From positions 62,001 to 126,000 of the forward strand of contig MU270103.1 in NCBI GenBank assembly GCA_021432635.1: a DNA stretch of 64,000 nucleotides, read 5' to 3'. This document shows, one piece after another, positions 23,282-35,021 of the stretch. Position 1 is the stretch's first letter. Each line of letters begins with the position of its first letter. The translations under genes and the position numbers were made by a program. This DNA comes from Thozetella sp. PMI_491 (lineage: Eukaryota > Ascomycota > Sordariomycetes > Chaetosphaeriales > Chaetosphaeriaceae). The notes below the pieces were generated by a model. It worked only from the letters and a program-made list of their open reading frames with translations, did not search any database and had not been told where the DNA came from.

Positions 23282-26200
23282 ATTTAGAGAGATGAAGGCA
23301 TTAGGTCGGGAATGCAAAGGAGTGGATTTGGTCAAAACTCAAGCCGAGATGGCGAGTATAAGTCGGGAAGCAAAGCAGAGGTAGGGTTGTAAACCTCTAC
23401 GCTCACAGCCTTGCTGCGTCGGATTCCCGTGGCGAAGAGTCTGAGCAGTAGCCTAAGTGGTGTCATGGGTTAGTCGGTCGTCGCCTGAGGTCACAGAGTA
23501 CGCAGCGGGCGAACGAGAAAAAAAAAACTGATGGACCCTTGACAGAAGGAGATGCGCTACGGAACTCGTTTCCAGCCCGGTTGCGGCAAGACTTTTGCCA
23601 GTAGTGAGAGTTTGGATCCGAGACTGGGGGGCGGTAAGAGGGCCTGTTTTGAAGGAGTTTATCGGAGCTCAGGGTCGCCGGTACGGTGGGCAGTCGCATG
23701 CGGGGCGCCGAGGAGCAGTATGACGGCGGCTAACAAAGACCTTGTTCCAGTCCCGACGATTTATGTCTTGCGATAAGGTGGGCGAGGGACAATCACAGTG
23801 GTTTGGGCCAAGGCGCCACCATTGCCGGTGCTTCGCCGTTGATATCAGGCCGTGGTGCTTCGAACTTGCCCGTCGGGTCCGTCGAGGCCAGGTTTTCTCG
23901 TCACAACAGCAATCATGTCTCGGGTCGAGGGCCGACCACAGTTTTCAGAGGAGAATTGTATTGCGAGCAGCATGTGTTTGGCGTATGTGCGAGGAGGGGG
24001 CGAGATCGGAGGCTCGGGCGGGAGGGGCGAGGAATGAGCAACACACATCACGCGCTGAGAACTAGCAACAGTCCGGAGGCAGAGATATTTCGATTGGCCG
24101 ATCACCAGACGCCGGCGAAGAATGTCTCTGGTACTGTTGTCGTTGTCGCCATGGCGGCGACAGTCGACATGTTCTTGTTGTTTTGGTCGGGGGGTTACGA
24201 GAGCAAGGCGAGAGAGCCAGGCACCATGGGAAAAGGCAACAACAGGACAGAGCAGGACGACGGCGAGTGTAGCACCCAAACAACAAAACACGCACAATCA
24301 AAACGGCTTTCTCTAACCCACGGCCACCCGAAAACGTTGGAAAAGGAGACAAATGTACTCACCAATAAACTGCACTGCACCGCTTCGTTGAAGACCGACG
24401 ACCGACCCGACCAAGGAGCGGATCCGGCCCTTTAAAAACGGAGGGATCGCAAAGAGATAAGCGAAACCCAGCAGCTCGACGATCGTGTTGGATACACACG
24501 ACCGGAGAAGAAAGGGGGAGGGATAAGAGGGAAGGAAGGGATCCGGGAAGGTGTTTTATGACTCGAGAGACAGCAGCCTGAGGAGAGCGATTTCTCGACT
24601 CTCTCACTCTGTCGTCGTGGCCGCCGCTTGCCTCTGCAACTGCAACCGCGGAGGGGAAAGGAGAAGGGGAGGGAAGGCTGTGGGACAATCGGGGGCGGAC
24701 GGCGACTAGTTTAAGAGGGCGATAGCGACTTCCAAAGCGAGTCCACCCGGGGGGTAGGGGAGGGGGGGAGGCTTGGGGGGTGTGCGAGGGGTCCAGAGCG
24801 GCGGCACTAGCTGAGATTTGGGCGGGGTGGCCTGCCACTTCCATGCCAAATTCAGAGGAGGGTCGGCCAGGGTCCTTCTCTGTTCACACTGTCCACCCCA
24901 GTCCAATGCTCGTAACTGGCGCAGGAAATACTGCGTACCTACAGATCACTACAGATCATGTACCGCTTTGGCAAAATTCACAGCGACAATCCTCCAAGCC
25001 GTGGCGAGCCCATCAGCAGCCCCCGTCTCGGTGACAGTCTCAGCGTCGTGGTTTGGTGCGAGTCTCAGAGACAGCGATGCGCATGAAAGATGCACCAGCC
25101 TAGACGTGGTGCACGACTTCCAGTTACTTACCCTAGCGTGCGAAGATAAGAAATCGGATCTCGAGTCAGAGCGTGACAAGCTCGTCGGTAGTAGCCTCGA
25201 AAGCCTCGAATCATTGCCTCGTCGTCCGCCCTCCATTTCTCCTTCACCGTCATTTCGTCCCATTTTTGCCTTTTTTTTTTGGTTCCCTCTTCTCTCTCTC
25301 CTTTGCCCTTTCGAGAGAACCTTTCCGTGCTCGGCCACTACCGCCCGCCTCGCTGCTTCAGTAGCGCCAAAAGTCTCGAGACAAACTGCGGGCGAGGCGC
25401 CTGCAGCAGCAGCGGTGCGACCACCCCTCCTCCGCTCCCCATGTCCTGAGAGTCGAGACTGGCGTACCGGTACGTCCCCCCGTGCAGGTGCAGATTTGAT
25501 CTTCGACATGGCGGCTCTGATAGGCCTTGAGGGGCGGCCACTTGCTGTCATCCGACCAATGGTGGCGCCCGGTGGAGGCGCATTAGGACTTGCAGCGCGC
25601 CTGCATGTCTCAACTGGCTGCTAGTGGTCAATGGGCCACCTGCTTCACATCGTGTAGCCGAGAAGCACTGGAGCAAGCGGACCAGAGCAGGTAGATCCTG
25701 TTCGACGCGCGCCAGAATCAGGATTAGGCCTGGGTGCTCTGGGAGCACCAGGCTTCGGCATTCCTGGCGCCAACCGAACGAACTCTATACGCGGGTGCAA
25801 ATGGTGGGATGGGTGCTGGCACATGGCCTAGCAACGCAACGAGCAACGCAAACGAGGGAAGCATTCATATATCCTCTCTTGTCCCTGCTTGTCTGGATGC
25901 GACTGAGACAGCCCGTCGCCCGCTGACCGGCGGCGAAAGACACGCCATTTGCCTGCCCACCTACCAGAGGCGGATCCGCGAGTCGGCGGCACCAGGCATT
26001 GGGGGACAACCACAGTGCCCTATACTGTACGGGGTCCGTTTCCCGTTTGTCTGCCGAGCGGCCTCGCTAGCACCCCAAAAATCTGGGCCGAATCTGAAGC
26101 AACAAGCAGGGTCTTGCAGGGCCTGCCTGTCGGCCCCGTAGCGCCTGCAGTGCGCCTGGACGGCTCCCAGACGCTCGGCCGCCTACAGTACATACAGTAC

Positions 26201-27407
26201 CCACGAAGGTCCTGGCGGGAATTGACGGGCAGGCAGTTGTGGCACCCAGCCGCACCCCCGACACCAGCAGCTATCATAGGGTGCGGCGAACGAGTCTTGT
26301 CGTTGTGCCTGAGCCGCAGGCCGGATTTGGTCGGATGGCCTCGGCCGCGCGCGCGCATGATGGCGTCAGGGTGCCGGCGATTGTTTACTTTTGGGCCCCG
26401 AGGTGTTGTTTACATCTCGGTGATTAAACCTGCAAAAAGGTCCTCATGCGTTGCCTGCTAGTGGCCATTTCCAAATTACAGGCATCGCCTAGGCTATATG
26501 GCGTCAGCCCGCTAGCACCATAGCAGGGGTACCTCCCAGGGTGCCCCGCCTGGCATCCGTGCGTGAGGGCATGGAGGCTGGCGAGCTGGTGGTCAGCTTC
26601 CTAAGCCAATTTGGGGGCCCGGATGACCCCAACAGCCACCACGGGTTCGTCGCCAGTCGCTCACGCTCTGCTCACGTATTGTGCCAAGTCTCGAGATGCT
26701 CGCCACTCTGCTCTATCGGGCGCAGGCGTTTCGGCGAGATACGCAAGCGTCTTCCGGAGGGGGGCTCACGAGTTTCGCCCGCCAGATCCTTCCGACGAAG
26801 AGGAGTCCCGAAAAGGGAACCCTGTCCAGCTCCTCATTTTTTCCCTTTCCCTTTTGATGGACCCAGCTAAGCCAGCTTGCCAGCGCCCGGAGCTCGATGG
26901 AGTCCGGCTGCGCAGCACTGGCCACGCGCTAGGATAAGCCCTGTAGGCGACCTGACCCCCAGCCCAAGTCCGTGCACGATTCGTCGACTTTTACCGCGTG
27001 GGTCAAAAAATAGCAACCGCCCCAAAAATCGAGCCTTTCTACTACAATACAGGTAATACCTACCTAATTCTTTCGCCGCCAAAAGCAGGCTGTCGTCCAC
27101 AACAGCCATCAGCGTGGTCGCAGGGCACATGGAATTCCCAAGGCTGCATCGCCCGCGGCGCCACTGGCGCTGCCACACAGTGCGCACTGCAGCGATCTCT
27201 CTTCCAGAACGACCCGCCGGCTCTGCACTTCAAACAACACGACATGACGATCCGCGGAGGGGGGTTCGATTTTATCCTTGATTTTCCTCCAGCGGCCCGG
27301 TCGGGCCTCTTCCAGAGGCCTACCTTAGCTTCTACCGATCAAGAAAATGGGCCAGCCCGGGAAATAATAGCTATTACTACCGCCGTAGTCGACAGAACAA
27401 AGATCCA

Positions 27408-28463
27408 ATGCCGAGACCTAAAGGACCGTCCTGGCATCAGTCGCATCTTGTGCGCACTTCGCATCGCTCCCATCGCGCATGGGAGAGCGTAGCACAGCTG
27501 CTCCAAGATGGAGCACTATTACGTCATACCTCCACACACCACAAGCGACCTCAGCTCGTGATTGGGATGGCTGGCGGACGTGGGCATGTCATCCTGCCTT
27601 TGCAGCATGGGCCTAGCCCTGCAGGCCTATATTTTCTTCACGACGGTAGCACGCTTGCGATGCCTTGTACCTTCCCCCCCCCACCCCACTTCACGACCTG
27701 GGAGGGTGTGAATCTTGCCCACGTCCAGTCGCCGGGCGTAGCTCCCTGCCCACATCAAACCCCGTTTCCGAGATGGCCGCTTGGCTCGCCTATCCCAGGT
27801 GACCAGTCACCCGACCTTCGCGCTAGGCCGCGTGAGGCCTGCCAACACTGGCCGCCGTCAGCCTCAGTTTGGAAGGGATGCGTTTCCCCAGGGTCCACGA
27901 TCGACTGCATATCCCCCCAGGACGATGCCCGATGCCAACGTCACTCGGAGATGCTGTCGACTGCCGAATCCTGCAACAGGCATTGGGTTGGACCCTCAAA
28001 GCAGCGAGCGACCGGAACGTCACCGCGGGAGAAGAGCGGTGCTCGGCACAGGGTAATCTCTTTTTTACAATGTAGGGGGGGCAAGTGGAGGAGGGGACAG
28101 ACCGATTTCTTGTATGCCCTCGCACGGCTGCCCGCATACATATTATTGCCCATGGGGTCTGCCGTATCTCCTCCCGCTCATCGGGATATTACTCGCATTG
28201 CAGTGACAGAGAAAATCTCTTCGCCAAAGGGTACTTTGTCCGACGTGAACTCTCGTGGGAAGCAGTCGGCTATCTGCATGTTCACCGCCTCCCTGTTGCC
28301 ACTGCATACGATGTCTCATATAGTCCAGGCGCAACGGGAAAAGGCACCCCGGCGCTTTCTGAGTGGTCGGTGCTACCAAACGACCGCGGACAGGTCGACC
28401 GACAGAGTCACTTCTGGCCTCGGGGCCTCGGAGGCGAAAGCATCCAATCCCCATAGCGATTGA
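27408..28463 (+). CDS. Long open reading frame of doubtful coding status
   Basis: An uninterrupted ATG-to-TGA frame of 351 codons in the gene-free stretch. The predicted product is rich in His, Pro, Cys, Arg and Trp and resembles no family I know. It has no clear signal peptide or domain, and its third codon positions are not strongly GC-biased, unlike the firm genes of this window. It is longer than expected by chance for this base composition, so it is kept as a weak orphan candidate; a chance open frame remains the likelier explanation. Confidence 0.15.
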   Translation: MPRPKGPSWHQSHLVRTSHRSHRAWESVAQLLQDGALLRHTSTHHKRPQLVIGMAGGRGHVILPLQHGPSPAGLYFLHDGSTLAMPCTFPPPPHFTTWEGVNLAHVQSPGVAPCPHQTPFPRWPLGSPIPGDQSPDLRARPREACQHWPPSASVWKGCVSPGSTIDCISPQDDARCQRHSEMLSTAESCNRHWVGPSKQRATGTSPREKSGARHRVISFLQCRGGKWRRGQTDFLYALARLPAYILLPMGSAVSPPAHRDITRIAVTEKISSPKGTLSDVNSRGKQSAICMFTASLLPLHTMSHIVQAQREKAPRRFLSGRCYQTTADRSTDRVTSGLGASEAKASNPHSD

Positions 28464-28586
28464 TGCCGCCATCGGCTGGGGATCTAAGATAGATCCTTCC
28501 ATCCCGCCCTTCCGGAGCAGCATTGCTGCTAGACATTCTTACCGGGCAAGCCGCAGAGGTACAGATACCCGGCTGCGCTTGAGGTC

Positions 28587-28587
<1 letters not shown>

Positions 28588-28622
<35 letters not shown>
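28588..28622. repeat. Poly-C tract (35 C)
   Basis: Thirty-five consecutive C followed directly by five G. On the other strand it is a long G run able in principle to form G-quadruplex structures. Exact length may be unreliable because homopolymers of this size sequence poorly. Confidence 0.9.
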
Positions 28623-28624
<2 letters not shown>

Positions 28625-28656
28625 GGGATCCCAGGGTTAGGGTCTACGCTTACGTA

Positions 28657-28706
28657 AAATCGACCGGACCGGTAAAATAATAAATCGACCGGACCGGTCG
28701 ATATAT
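28657..28706. repeat. 25-bp tandem repeat with 9-bp-arm palindrome
   Basis: Two adjacent 25-bp units (28657-28681, 28682-28706) share their first 17 bases, AAATCGACCGGACCGGT. In the second unit ATCGACCGG-A-CCGGTCGAT (28684-28702) is a perfect inverted repeat around one base. The units lie between two poly-C tracts, and GGGTTAGGGT stands just left at 28634-28643. Confidence 0.88.
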
Positions 28707-28710
28707 GGGA

Positions 28711-28732
28711 CCCCCCCCCCCCCCCCCCCCCC
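28711..28732. repeat. Poly-C tract (22 C)
   Basis: Twenty-two consecutive C, the right-hand partner of the 35-C tract about 90 bp upstream. Confidence 0.9.
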
Positions 28733-31700
28733 GCGGGTCACCGGCGTCAGCCCTTTTGCGTATGCGCCTGTAGATGACTCGAACACCTCCTTCCTCCGGG
28801 GTGCTTTAGACGGCAGCCTCGATGCGTGTCCCCTACTTCCTACTTGCCACTACGCGGGACTCCAATGCAGCCGGCACTAGGCGGTGAAGTGCAGGGAGCT
28901 GCATTCGATAGCCTCCTCGAGAAAGGGCATGATAGCTATCGATATTCCTCCGCCTTCCACCTGATTGGGCCGCCTCTATCCTTCCAGAGTCTGGGACCGA
29001 GACACACCAGACACACATCCCAACGCTAAGAACTCAGTAGCAGATCTAGTCGGCGAGCCTAGTGTCTGGCCAGCCCGTCACGAGCCAATCTCGAACCCCG
29101 AAGGTGCCGGTGCGCCTCTTCCCACGACATCGTCTGCGACCGGCGCCCCGCCGCTCCGCGCGGTTGGTCGCTCTCGAGCCCGCAGAGGGCTGCCCGGCTC
29201 GCCCAGAACGGCCTCGAAGGCTACCTAAGCTACCTTTTGGGCCCATCCTGTCCTGGCGTCGCCACGACGGGGATCCGCAGAAATTTTGAAGCCTTGCAGG
29301 TCGTCTGCGACATCCCGCGCCCAATGATCGTCCCTTCGTTCGGCACAATGGGGTGGGCCGCCACTGCGACACGCCAGGAGTCCCAAGACAACCCCACCGC
29401 TGAAGTGCAGATGGCTCCTTTTTTTTCCCTCCTTTGTGTTCGTCGCGAGGGGTCCGCATCGACGTAATACCTATGGCTTTGAACTTGTGCCCCTCTTGGC
29501 CCGCCCCCCCCCTCTCTCCACAGTTCATATGCAGTTTGACGAAGTTCCCGAGACCAGCCGTTGAGATGCGATGCTGAGCCCCCCATCCAGACAACCTGCT
29601 TTGTCGTGGATTTTCACTTAGAAACCGTTTTAGGACGGGGGGTCAAGGCACCCTTCGAGTTCGGTCCGAGAGGCACTAAGACAGCGCCATCCGCGGCTGT
29701 CTCCAGATATTACTCTGGGGTGTGCCGATCCTGGTCCGACCAACCTCACGTCCCAGCCGTCTGTGCTCCCCCCCCCGAAGCTACCAAATGACCTGAGCTT
29801 TGGAGGGGCAGCAGCATGGCCATGGTCCAAAAGGGTCCCCCACCCCTCACCAGGCCATATAGCACCGTCCGATATGAATGGAAGAGTCGGCATGCATGGC
29901 TGGCGCTACCTGGGAATGGCAGCATCAGCCGGCCTCCGGATACGTTTCATGGGCCGACCTCTAGAGCGATAACCCCCTTCGCCGGAGTGCGACGCCTTCA
30001 CCGCTCATCCATCGCGATAAAGCCATGCAAGAGGAGAGGGAAGAAAAAAACTTTCCCCTATGTTTGTGTGGGTGCGTATTTGTGGGTGCATGCGCGTGCG
30101 TAGCATCCTGGGCCTTGCCCTTTTGGCCTTTTGCTCGCAGCGCATTGCAGTAGTTGATGCGGTGCGATGGGAAGCGCATGGGAACCCCCAGTACTTCACC
30201 CCGGCATTCCTGGCCTCTTGTGGCATTCTGGCTCTCTCTCAGTCGCTGGACGAGCTGCTGCCCCAGCTGCTGGCCAACCTCGACAAGCCAATCCCTTTCG
30301 TTTCGGACGGCGGCATGCATGCTGGCTAATCGCCTCAGGACTAGAGGAGGGGCAGGCAGGGATTGGCAGGGATTGGCGCTCGATCTCGTGGGGGGGGAAA
30401 ACTGCGGCCTCGCAAGCGGCTGGGCTGGCTGGGGGCCCTGCCCTGTAAGCCAATGATTGCGACAATTGTTTCGTCCTTGGCTGGCGCCGGCCCATTACGT
30501 ACGCATGTGGACTCCAAGCTATGGATGCTATCTAAATCCTAAAATGCCTGTGACGGCTCGCGGCCGAGATGCCGTGTCGCTGGCGTCCGAGGCCCGCTGC
30601 CCCGGCCGCCCGCCCGCCATCGTCCGAGGACTCCCGGACCCGAGCCCGGCCACCGTCAGGCCGTGCACCTTGGCCTGCCGTTGGCCAATTTAACGTGGAT
30701 AAGCAGCCTCCTCAAATCCTGCTCTTCTCCTGGCCCCGGGGCTCCGCCAAGACGGGTCGACCGGCTGTCTGTTGGTGGTGGGCGCCTGAGCCAAAGAGAG
30801 AAAAAAAAAAAGGATGCACGAAGTGTAAAAATGTAGCTGCCGAGCTTGGTACTCTGCGCCTGGGTGGACCAGCATCCCTCGCCCCCGCCGACTTCCCGCC
30901 CCTGAAATTGAGCCGGTGGAGGGATGCCGTTGGACTCTGTGCTACCTCGGCGTATGCTGTGTGAGGCCGTTTTGGCTGTGCGACATCGCAGCAGGCTGCT
31001 GTCCTGTCCTATCCTGTCCTATCTGCTCTCCCAAGGCCCATAGTGGCCCACTCGGAGACCAACCCAGCAAGCGCTCGAGGCCATCCGGCGCTCGCAAACC
31101 AGCACCGTTATCTTCCGTAGCATCGCACCGGCGCATGGCGAGTCGAAAGCCAAGTGCGCGGCTCCCATAGAGGGGGGGGGGAAGGAGCAGAGAAAGGTTT
31201 GGGGGGGGGGCTAGCGAAGTGCAACACGGTGCGTGTGTTGCTTGTCATGTGTTGCCCGCCACAACATGTCCCACACGCGATGCGGACAGAATCTTCATAC
31301 GATGCCCCTTTGGGAGATGTGTGTTTGGTTCTTCGCTCGCATCGCCAACCTCCAATCTGCACTAGGCCGTTGCGAGCAGCGCTTCCTTTGTTTACTATAC
31401 GCAGACCCACCCCAAGCCACACCCGTTGCTGCATTCCTTGGTCGGCCGACACCACGGTCGCAGGCTAAAGAGGCCCGGTGCGGTGTCTAGCGCCACCTGC
31501 GAGGCAAGCTACCCATCGCTTGCCCTCAGCTGTGGTCACAGAAAGTTAAAAAAAAAATTGTGAGGCGGACTGACCGCCACGACCGAAGCGTCTTCTTTAA
31601 ACTTGATGTTCCCTACTAGCGTCTGGAGCCCTCCACACTTGGAGGGGGAAGCCGCCAAGTTGACCTGCAGCTGACAGCTGCCGTGGATCATTCTTGTTAC

Positions 31701-33403
31701 TCTTGCGAGCTATGTTTGTCCCCCAAACCGGGCCTAACATCGGCGTGATGGCTTCTCGCACACCCCTGATCCCTCCTCTCCTCTCCTCCAACAGCTGCCT
31801 CTCCGCCAGTGCCCCTCTTGTGCCCCTCTACTACCCCTCTGCCCCTCTGTAGGAAAAGAAAAAGCCTTGTTCTAAATACTGGCCCTCGTCCACATACGTC
31901 ATCCCGCCGGATGTGCAGGATCTTAGCCTCGAGCCCCGTCGACGACGCTTCCCCAGACTTTCGGATGTTGTTCAGACCGGCTGGCAGGCTGGGAAAGGGA
32001 GGAGTCGCGATCTAGTCTCCACAGTAACGCCGATTCACACCAGCCTTGTTCTACTGACGATAGGATGTCGATCTCTGTCTGGGCTTGGCGGCCCGTTTGG
32101 CACCGCCCTGGCCGGCGGCCGATCATTCCTCCTGACCGCTCCTCGAGATGCTCGGTAGGCAGCCTCGAGGAAGAAGCAAGCATGGCCCCAGCCGCGACAG
32201 CAGCCAACCGGTTCTTTGCCAGCCGGACCCGCCGTGTCCCCTCAACGGCCTCTGAGAACGCTCCCACCGGGCCTCTCGAACACCGCCGATCCTCGGCCGC
32301 AGGCCACGGCCCACGGCCCGAGAAAGAAGGAAGTTCAGGCGATAGCTTCCCCTCACCGCCACTAACGAGAGCCTCGCTGTAGGCTCTTGGGCCTATCGCA
32401 CGCCCTCGGGAACAGCCTCACTTTTGTTTGTGCCCCTGGCCGGGGCAATACGTGCCTGAAAATCCCTCAGAGGCTGGGGCCGATTTGCACAACAAAGCTC
32501 GATGTCACACGATCTGAACCTGCTGAGAAATCCGCAGGACGCAGGCATGCAATTGGTGAGTTCTGAGTCACGCTCGACGTGCCGGTGGTCTGAGGTTGAG
32601 ATCGGCTCAGTTCGCTTGGCTCTGGCCTGATACTCAGGCATGGGGGAGCAAGATGACTTGCCTAGCGAGTAAGCAAGCCCCCTAGAGTAAGAGCAGAGGC
32701 TTGAAGCGGTTCGCTGGGGGGTGGCGGCCATCACTTCGATGTGAGATACGCTTCCTCGGAGGCTACCGTAGAAGACAGCAGGTTGGTCGAAATTTTTGTC
32801 TACTATGTCGTAATCAACTTGCTTCTTTTTGTGATCTTCAGGAGCAGGACCTGCCTGGGTGCGTAGCGATCATCAACAGTGTAAATAAAGGTCGAGACCA
32901 TTTGCGCCTCTGTTTAGCATACGTGCGTGGTATCAAGGACAAGTTTGCAAGCAGCCGCCTCGTCGCCAGATCCTCAAATTTGATATTTGATCACCTTATT
33001 AGCTTGTAGTCTGTCAGTTTCAGGTTGTCCCGAGGTGTTCTCTTTGCTTCATTGTAAAATTCAAAAATCGACGATGAGAAACTCAGAATCGTTTACCATC
33101 TGTGACAAGCACATGGGTGATGCCATGTACTTAGCGCTTGGAAACCTGGTTTTCCAAAAAATGAGCCTCCATCTGGAGCTCTGTAACTACAGTTAGGCGT
33201 TGTCATCGTGCATTTGGCGTCAAGGGAAGGATAGCCGCACACATCTAGGGCCGACGTTTTGAGAGGCATAGACTACTATTGCAGGACATATACACCGCGT
33301 CCCATCCTTCTAAAGACCACAGAGTGGTTCTATCTATGGTACAGCTATATACAGAGCAGAACGGGTAGGATGCGGTCCTAGGTCTCGTATAGGACCGGGT
33401 TAT

Positions 33404-34384
33404 TCAGTCCGACTTCATCTCGTTCGGCCGCACTGCGACCAGCCGATCCAGAGCCCTCCCGTTGTCGAGGGCCCAGCACCCGTAGATGTCAAGCTTGTAC
33501 TGCTCGTTCTTGACCTTGATCTTGGCGAATCCTTCTCCGGTCAAGGACCGCTGGATGCCCTGCCAAGCACCCCGGACGCCACGACTGGCGTCCCGGAACG
33601 GCGCCGTCATGATGTTGTCCATGGTGTGCTTCCGGGCGGCCTCCTGCCTCTCCAGCTCAGCACGCGCCATCTTGACCTGCTCCTTCCTGCTCAGGGGGCT
33701 GTCGCCGTGGTACAGCCCCTGGAATAGCGACTGCATGCGGAACGGCATTCTGACCTCCTGGGGTAGAGCCACGATCCTCTTAGGCGACATGAAGGGGATC
33801 ACCCTTCGCACCGACACCTCGAGATGCACTGGGACCCTCGGCGCACCCGGCTTGGGCGTGCTGGTCGTCTTGAGCATGTGCGTGGGGACAGCCTCGATCG
33901 TCCGTACGATCCGCGATGCCGCAGCGACAAAGTACATGCCCATGGCGGCCATGAAGACGCATATTACCGCGAATCCGTGCGGCACCCACCACGCGATGTC
34001 TTCCGGAGGATGCAGGATGGACGCCCAGTAGTGGTACACGGCGTAGGTGACGCAAAAGGTTGCCGTGGTAAAGCTTGAGAAGTTGAACCAGAAATGTGAC
34101 GGTGCCTCGTAGAGCAGTGTCTTGCCTCCCTTATCCGCGAGTTGTTGCGCGTACGAGACGATCCGGCCCTGAGTCGCTTTCCCTGTGCCATTGGCGGCGG
34201 CGGCTCGGGTCAGGCCAGCAGGACGGGCGGCTGCCCGAAATCGGGCCGCTGTCTGGAAGAATCTCGACGATATTTGGCCCCGAAGGAGGATTTGCGCCGG
34301 TCCGGGCTGCTGTGGTCCGCAGCGACAGGGGATCTTCTGGAGGAGGACCAGCACGTGCGGCCGAAAGCCCCTGAAGGTTGACAT
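33404..34384 (-). CDS. Mitochondrial inner-membrane protein, MRX15/TMEM223-like
   Basis: Single-exon gene for 326 residues. The first 60 or so are rich in Arg, Ala, Ser and Gln with almost no acidic residues (FRGFRPHVLVLLQKIPCR, then QISSRFFQTAARFRAAAR), a typical mitochondrial presequence. Two hydrophobic segments follow at about 95-118 (around FTTATFCVTYAVYHYW) and 128-150 (FAVICVFMAAMGMYFVAAA), separated by a short loop, then a soluble, largely basic C-terminal part. This layout fits the fungal homologues of yeast Mrx15 and human TMEM223, which help anchor mitochondrial ribosomes or assemble complex IV. Mitochondrial targeting and two membrane spans are strong inferences; the family name is moderate. 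It is divergent from PDX1, sharing a promoter region of about 640 bp. Confidence 0.75.
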   Translation of the reverse strand: MSTFRGFRPHVLVLLQKIPCRCGPQQPGPAQILLRGQISSRFFQTAARFRAAARPAGLTRAAAANGTGKATQGRIVSYAQQLADKGGKTLLYEAPSHFWFNFSSFTTATFCVTYAVYHYWASILHPPEDIAWWVPHGFAVICVFMAAMGMYFVAAASRIVRTIEAVPTHMLKTTSTPKPGAPRVPVHLEVSVRRVIPFMSPKRIVALPQEVRMPFRMQSLFQGLYHGDSPLSRKEQVKMARAELERQEAARKHTMDNIMTAPFRDASRGVRGAWQGIQRSLTGEGFAKIKVKNEQYKLDIYGCWALDNGRALDRLVAVRPNEMKSD

Positions 34385-35021
34385 CTGAGTCGCATAAAAG
34401 GGTCAGAAGCTGCAGGGACGGGGATCAGAATAGAGTACGGCGTCTACACCAGGAACGTACCTTGACCAGCTTCGGATGGTGGTAATAGCTCTACGAGCAA
34501 GATCGCGTCGCGATGCCGAGCTTGAGAGCTCCCAACTTTTTTGCCGTTGGAAGTGGAGCCATCGACTTCTGGCCCGTGCAATGGAACCACCACACTGGGA
34601 CAGTAGGGTGTGGCTGCTACAATCTATCCATATTTTTCAATATATGTTTATTGTACGAACCAACTAACATACTCACGCCGGCATCGAAAGACAGCTATTT
34701 CGCCGATGCGCAGCTCGCTTTTGTAGAGTATTTTCGTACAAGAATAATATAGATAACCAGGGCATGCGCCAGATGTGCGGGATTTTTTCAAGAATTGCCA
34801 AATGCTGGGCCAATTGCATTTCCTGCACGCAGTGGCGGACGCTCCTTCCAGCGCCGAGGGCGCCGAATTTCACGGAGACCGATCAAGTGGTCCAAGCTCA
34901 GTTTTTTTTGTCGGGTCCCCAACAACGTTTGGAGCTCTCCTCCCGTCCACCCCGAAACCGCAATCTACTTCGCCGTAACCCACCATTGGCGCCCGGCATT
35001 CCCTAGAAACCTAGGCCCGTC
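34385..35021. promoter_or_regulatory. Divergent promoter region of the MRX15-like gene and PDX1
   Basis: The 637 bp between two head-to-head mitochondrial-protein genes. It contains an AT-rich patch (about 34630-34750). No specific transcription-factor site can be assigned by eye. Confidence 0.5.

Larger units (their letters stand above)
23282..33403. other. Ten-kilobase stretch without a recognisable gene
   Basis: Between the LRR gene start and the MRX15-like stop codon I recognise no protein family on either strand. Many open frames overlap in several frames, as expected from GC-rich DNA with few stop codons; the longest is at 27408-28463. The stretch also contains two long C runs, a 25-bp tandem repeat and a short telomere-like motif near 28.6 kb. 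The first 1-2 kb are likely promoter and leader of the LRR gene. Non-coding transcripts or an orphan gene cannot be excluded. Confidence 0.45.

Noticed and set aside
24818-25624. 268-codon open frame upstream of the LRR gene
   Set aside because: Composition is rich in Ser, Arg and Pro runs, overlaps another long frame on the opposite strand, and has no recognisable domain.
28620-28632. CCCGGGGGATCC resembling a cloning-vector polylinker
   Set aside because: Only about twelve bases match and the flanks diverge at once; not enough to call vector contamination.
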